This document shows, in pieces, positions 60,507 through 64,000 of a stretch of DNA of 64,000 nt. Location of the stretch: contig NZ_JBCJKP010000001.1 in the NCBI RefSeq assembly GCF_039503195.1, forward strand, positions 992,001 to 1,056,000, given 5' to 3'. Under the pieces are notes generated by a model. That model was given only the letters and a program-made list of their open reading frames with translations. It had not been told where the DNA came from and made no database searches. A program made the position numbers and the translations under genes. Position 1 is the first letter of the stretch. Each line of letters starts with the position of its first letter. Source of the DNA: Streptomyces mirabilis (GTDB taxonomy: Bacteria > Actinomycetota > Actinomycetes > Streptomycetales > Streptomycetaceae).

Positions 60507-61085
60507 TCACTCCGACCACGTCACCCCTCCACCCCCGGCCACCCCATCCCGAACCTCTCCCACACCACCCGAGGGCCCTGCCACCCCGGCCCGACCCTCG
60601 CTCTCCTCGTTCTCGGTGGCATGCGCGAGGAAGTCGTGGACCATCCCGTGGAACAGCGTCGCGAGGCGCTGCAGCTCCGCCGGTGCCCACTCCACCAACG
60701 CCCTCTGCACGCCTCGCGAGCTCGTCGCGCGGATCCGGTCGATCGCGTCCCGGCCGGCCGGCGTCAGCTCGATGCGCTGGGCCCGCCGGTCGTCCGGGTC
60801 CGGCACGCGGCTCACATAGCCCGCCTTCTGCAGTTGCTGCACCTGCCGGGTGATGTGGGACGCCTCCACCCCCAACCGGGCCGCCAGCTCACCGGGGCGC
60901 ATGGGATCGGAGTCGGCCATCTGCCGCAGCAGCGCCACGGCGGCACGGTCCAGCCGCAGTCCCGCCATGGCCATCAGGCGATCGTGCTGCCGGACCCGGC
61001 TGTTCAGGTAGGAGATGCGCTGGAGGGCTCGCGCGATCTCGACCACGTCGGACGAGGCGGATGCCTGTGGCACTGGTGCAGGCAT
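60507..61085 (-). CDS. MarR-family transcriptional regulator
   Basis: 192 aa. The winged HTH reads MRPGELAARLGVEASHITRQ, then VQQLQKAGYVSRVPDPDDRR and QRIELTPAGRDAIDRI, the MarR signature. The C-terminal ~35 residues are Gly/Glu-rich and not conserved. ATG at 61085 (an earlier one at 61097 is possible). A palindrome just upstream probably autoregulates it; no divergent target gene other than the TetR at 61391 is present. Confidence 0.85.
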   Translation of the reverse strand: MPAPVPQASASSDVVEIARALQRISYLNSRVRQHDRLMAMAGLRLDRAAVALLRQMADSDPMRPGELAARLGVEASHITRQVQQLQKAGYVSRVPDPDDRRAQRIELTPAGRDAIDRIRATSSRGVQRALVEWAPAELQRLATLFHGMVHDFLAHATENEESEGRAGVAGPSGGVGEVRDGVAGGGGVTWSE

Positions 61086-61097
61086 AGGCGGTAGCAC

Positions 61098-61116
61098 TAC
61101 TTGCCTGACTCAAGTA
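61098..61116. promoter_or_regulatory. MarR-type palindrome
   Basis: tacttgcctgactcaagta: arms tacttg and caagta, 7-nt centre. It is 12 bp upstream of the MarR start, the size and spacing of MarR operators (TTG-N-CAA class), so autoregulation is likely. Confidence 0.65.
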
Positions 61117-61390
61117 AGTTCTGGGAGGCGGACATAGGCCGAGCCCCTCCGATCGAGTTTCGCCGGGCAAGGCGCGGACGCGCCGGTCGCGGATGCGGAC
61201 AAGGACCGCGCAGAGCACACCGACTCCGAAGCGGACGCCGGAGGTGCGCGTCCCGAGTTCGTGACCGGAGTTCATGAGCCGGAGTTCGTCACTGGCGTTC
61301 GTGACTGGCGTTCGTCACCGAAGCCTCGCCGCGCGGACCGGGTTGATGCCGTCCCCGTAGCAAGCGCTCACACAGCGCTACGATGCGCTG
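61117..61390. other. Intergenic region between MarR and TetR genes
   Basis: About 270 bp without a supported gene. Near 61257-61310 there are imperfect direct copies of gttcgtgac/gttcatgag-type units (cgagttcgtgaccggagtt, catgagccggagttcgtcac, gcgttcgtgactggcgttcg), a small local repeat. The promoter for the TetR gene should lie in 61340-61390 (agcgctcacacagcgctacg has an agcgct inverted pair). Confidence 0.35.
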
Positions 61391-61990
61391 GTGGATCAGG
61401 GGAAGGCACGTGGACCGTACGCGAAGACACCGGCCCGACGAGCGGAGATCGTGCGCGCGGCACGCGACAGCTTCGCCGAGCGCGGATACGCCCGGGCCTC
61501 TCTCCGCGACATCGCCGAGCGGGCCGGCATCACCCACGCCGGTCTCCTGCACCACTTCCGCAGCAAGGACGAGCTGCTCGCCGAGGTGCTCGCCCAGCGC
61601 GACACCGAGGAGTGGGAGGAGGGCGTGGCCGAGGTCGACGGCCTGGAAGCGCTCGCGCCCTACCTCGGCACTCTGCTGGTGCGCCACCAGAAGACCCCCG
61701 AGCTGATGCGTCTGTGGCTGGAGCTGGCGGCGGCCGCCTCGCGGCCGGACCACCCCGCGCACGGTTACTTCGTCGAGCGGTACGAGCGCAGCCGCACCCA
61801 TGTCACGCGCCGCCTGCGGGAGCTGGAGACGGAGGGGAAGCTGCGGGAGGGCCTCGGTCCGGACAGTGCGGCGACCCTTTTCCAAGCGGTACTCAACGGC
61901 CTGCAGGCGCAGTGGCTGCTCAACCAGCGCCTCGACATCATCGAACCGCTGAACCGTTTCCTCGACCTCATCCTGGTGACCGACGACTAG
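61391..61990 (+). CDS. TetR-family regulator
   Basis: 199 aa. HTH: ASLRDIAERAGITHAGLLHH and FRSKDELLAEVLAQRD, with a basic start (KARGPYAKTPARRAEIVRAA). The ligand domain is generic. GTG at 61391. It precedes the two-component genes by ~200 bp in the same direction, but no target is obvious. An agcgct inverted pair at about 61366-61380 could be its operator. Confidence 0.85.
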   Translation: MDQGKARGPYAKTPARRAEIVRAARDSFAERGYARASLRDIAERAGITHAGLLHHFRSKDELLAEVLAQRDTEEWEEGVAEVDGLEALAPYLGTLLVRHQKTPELMRLWLELAAAASRPDHPAHGYFVERYERSRTHVTRRLRELETEGKLREGLGPDSAATLFQAVLNGLQAQWLLNQRLDIIEPLNRFLDLILVTDD

Positions 61991-62193
61991 AGCCTGTCCG
62001 GCACCCGTGTCCCCCGCGTGCGGCAGACATGCACGCCGGACCGCTCGTCATGCTCAGGTAGGACATACCGGTCGTTTGCTACTGCGTTCTCAGTAGCCGG
62101 GAGAGTCGGCCGGCGCATGACGACGGGACACCCCTGCTCAGGCAAGCTGAGAAGGTTCACCATGGCCACAGCACCCGACAGAAAACCCTCCCG

Positions 62194-63408
62194 ATGAACA
62201 CCAGCCGGCAGCGGTTCGCCAAGGACCATCCCCGCGTCATGCGGGTGACGGTCGTTCTGCTGCTGTTCGCCGCCGCCGCTCTCGGCAGCACCTGGACCAG
62301 CGCGGAACCCAGCGGCCGGCACCTCACCCCGTGGCCCGGCATTCTCCTGGGCGGCTTCGGGGCCCTGGCCCTGCTGTGGCACCGCAGGTACCCGCTCACC
62401 GTGGTGGCGGTGACCGCGGCCGCCGCCAACGCCGCCAACGCCCTGGGCTATCTGGTCACTCCCCTGCTGCTGGCACCGCTGATGGCCGCCCTGTACTGGC
62501 TGGCCGTCCACACCGACCGCAGGACCGGGCGCATCGGTCTGGCCGGCACCGCCGCGCTGCTGGTCACCACCGCGCTGGTCGTCGACTCCCCTCACCATCC
62601 GCTGTCCCTCGTCCTCGCGACGGTCGGCCCCGTCTTCTGGGTGCTGGTGCCCATCGCCTGGGGCACCGCGACCCGGCTGCGGGCCGACTACCTGGAGGCC
62701 GTGCACGCCCGCGCGGAGATCGCCGAGCGCACCCGTGAGGAGGAGGCGCGGCACCGGGTGGCCGAGGAGCGCATGCGCATCGCCCGTGAGCTGCACGACG
62801 TCGTCGCCCACCACCTCGCACTGGCCAACGCGCAGGCCGGGACGGCCGCCCATCTCCAGCGCACCCATCCCCAGCAGGTGCAGAGAATCCTCGACGACCT
62901 CGCCGGCACCACCGCGTCGGCGCTGCGCGAACTCAAGGCCACCGTCGGGCTGCTGCGCCAGACCAACGACCCCGACGCGCCGCTGGAACCCTCCCCGGGC
63001 CTGGACCGGCTCCCGGAACTCACGGCCGCGTTCGCGACCGCCGGGCTCAAGGTCGACGTCACCACCGCGGGCGCGGCGCGCCCGCTGTCACCGGGAGTGG
63101 ACCTGACCGCCTTCCGCATCATCCAGGAGGCGCTGACCAACGTCACCAAGCACGCCGCCTCGGACAGCGCACACGTGCGGCTCGTCTACTCCCACAACCG
63201 GCTGACCATCACGGTCACCGACGAGGGGGCGAGCACGGTGACCGCCGCTCCGGCCCCGGGCCACGGGTTCGGTCTCATCGGCATGCGTGAGCGCGCCCTG
63301 TCCGTGGGCGGCGGGCTCAGGGCCGATCACCGGGCCGGGGGCGGCTTCGAGGTCACCACGGATCTGCCGCTGTACACCCCCACCCCGGAAGAGGACCGCA
63401 CCCCATGA
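62194..63408 (+). CDS. NarL-type sensor histidine kinase
   Basis: 404 aa. The N-terminal half holds about five to six hydrophobic helices (MRVTVVLLLFAAAALGS up to PVFWVLVPIAWGTA). The HisKA_3 dimerisation helix has MRIARELHDVVAHHLALANA, with H201 as phospho-acceptor. The HATPase_c part has FRIIQEALTNVTKHA (N box), VTDEGAS and GHGFGLIGMRERALSVGGG. It senses an unknown membrane-related signal and phosphorylates the response regulator encoded next, with ATGA overlap. Confidence 0.92.
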   Translation: MNTSRQRFAKDHPRVMRVTVVLLLFAAAALGSTWTSAEPSGRHLTPWPGILLGGFGALALLWHRRYPLTVVAVTAAAANAANALGYLVTPLLLAPLMAALYWLAVHTDRRTGRIGLAGTAALLVTTALVVDSPHHPLSLVLATVGPVFWVLVPIAWGTATRLRADYLEAVHARAEIAERTREEEARHRVAEERMRIARELHDVVAHHLALANAQAGTAAHLQRTHPQQVQRILDDLAGTTASALRELKATVGLLRQTNDPDAPLEPSPGLDRLPELTAAFATAGLKVDVTTAGAARPLSPGVDLTAFRIIQEALTNVTKHAASDSAHVRLVYSHNRLTITVTDEGASTVTAAPAPGHGFGLIGMRERALSVGGGLRADHRAGGGFEVTTDLPLYTPTPEEDRTP

Positions 63409-64000
63409 CCATCAGTGTGCTGCTCGCCGACGACCAGGCCCTGCTCCGGGCGACCTTCCGCATCCTGATCGACTCCTGCCCCGACCTCGAAGTCGTCGAC
63501 GAAGCCACCAACGGCAAAGAAGCCGTCGACCTCGCCCGCATCCACAAACCCGACATCGTCCTCATGGACATCCGCATGCCGCACACCGACGGCCTCACCG
63601 CCACCGCCACCATCTGCGCCGACCCCGACCTCGACACCACCCGTGTCCTCATCCTCACCACCTTCGAAATCGACGAATACGTCGCCCAGGCCCTGCGCGC
63701 CGGAGCCAGCGGCTTCCTCGGCAAAGACGTCGGCGCGGACGCCCTCCTGGACGCCATCCGCACCGTCGCCGCCGGCGACACCCTCCTCTCCCCCCAAGCC
63801 ACCCGCACCCTCATCACCCGCTTCCTCACCACCCCCACCCCCAACGCCCCCCTCGCCCCCCCCGAAGCCCTCACCCCCCTCACCGCCCGCGAACGCGAAG
63901 TCATGGCCCTCGCCGCCGAAGGCCACTCCAACAACGACATCGCCGACCAACTCACCGTCAGCCCCCTCACCGTCCGCACCCACATCCACCGCGCCATGAC
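63405..64000 (+). CDS. NarL-type response regulator, C-terminus cut by window end
   Basis: 198 residues seen. Receiver: ISVLLADDQALLRATFRILI, D55 in IVLMDIRMPHTDG, TT and K in LILTTFEIDEYVAQALRAGA and GFLGKDVGADALL. The LuxR HTH begins at LTAREREVMALAAEGHSNND and TVSPLTVRTHIHRAM. Only the last few residues should be missing. The codon choice is markedly C-ending (ccc, cac, gcc) compared with the kinase before it. Translationally coupled to the kinase (ATGA). Confidence 0.92.
   Translation, partial: MTISVLLADDQALLRATFRILIDSCPDLEVVDEATNGKEAVDLARIHKPDIVLMDIRMPHTDGLTATATICADPDLDTTRVLILTTFEIDEYVAQALRAGASGFLGKDVGADALLDAIRTVAAGDTLLSPQATRTLITRFLTTPTPNAPLAPPEALTPLTAREREVMALAAEGHSNNDIADQLTVSPLTVRTHIHRAM

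Noticed and set aside
1..64000. tRNA and rRNA genes
   Set aside because: No cloverleaf-like or rRNA-like conserved sequence was noticed on either strand; a covariance-model search would settle it.

Overview
The window reads as actinobacterial, and almost certainly Streptomyces. GC is very high throughout, third codon positions are strongly G/C, GTG starts and 4-nt ATGA/GTGA overlaps are common, and the gene content fits: a chaplin-type secreted protein, LAL and orphan LuxR regulators, a DUF4360 secreted protein and many TetR/MarR/ROK regulators.

Layout. 1-6 kb holds general functions: an EamA exporter end, a divergent MFS/TetR pair with visible operators, DoxX plus peroxiredoxin, a frameshifted cupin and two small secreted SH3-like paralogues. 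6.3-11.9 kb is one giant repetitive protein of 1854 aa carrying the ALQRxAGNAA motif typical of contractile-injection-system cargo and DUF4157 proteins. 11.9-38.9 kb is an extracellular-type contractile injection system (eCIS/CIS) locus. It contains a LAL regulator with a frameshift, an orphan LuxR regulator, a DUF4255 terminator (cis16), an AAA ATPase (cis15), a TnpB insertion sequence, two membrane-anchored lectin-like paralogues with different C-termini, a DUF4157 plus M35-like metallopeptidase candidate effector, and then a continuous forward operon. That operon runs sheath (cis2), tube (cis1a), assembly-chaperone-like protein, DUF6760-like protein, a proline-rich scaffold, second tube (cis1b), LysM protein (cis7), VgrG-like spike (cis8), gp25 (cis9), baseplate J (cis11), tail protein I (cis12) and a zinc-ribbon/transmembrane/discoidin protein. 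No tail fibre, separate PAAR tip or classical tape measure is visible.

39-41.9 kb has a small orphan gene, a flotillin-like SPFH/NfeD pair and a secreted protein. 42-51.2 kb is a peptide-type ABC transporter operon with a ROK sugar kinase, divergent from a ROK repressor and an M81 metallopeptidase. 51.2-52.1 kb is a degenerate short tandem repeat array. 52-55 kb holds a chaplin, small conserved proteins, DUF4360, a PEBP lipoprotein and a two-TM protein. 55.0-59.5 kb is an eroded acyl-CoA catabolism cluster: six truncated genes joined at deletion breakpoints around one intact SDR and one intact TetR with a 31-bp palindromic operator. 59.5-64 kb is regulatory: an OmpR-type response regulator, MarR, TetR and a NarL-type histidine kinase/response regulator pair cut by the window end.

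The core story is the CIS locus. Structural genes run in one direction, and the probable effector and the surface-binding membrane proteins are transcribed divergently from the sheath. The giant ALQRxAGNAA protein sits just upstream. Several genes carry single-base frameshifts, two of them clearly in homopolymers, so part of the apparent decay may be sequencing error. The 55-59 kb truncations cannot be explained that way.
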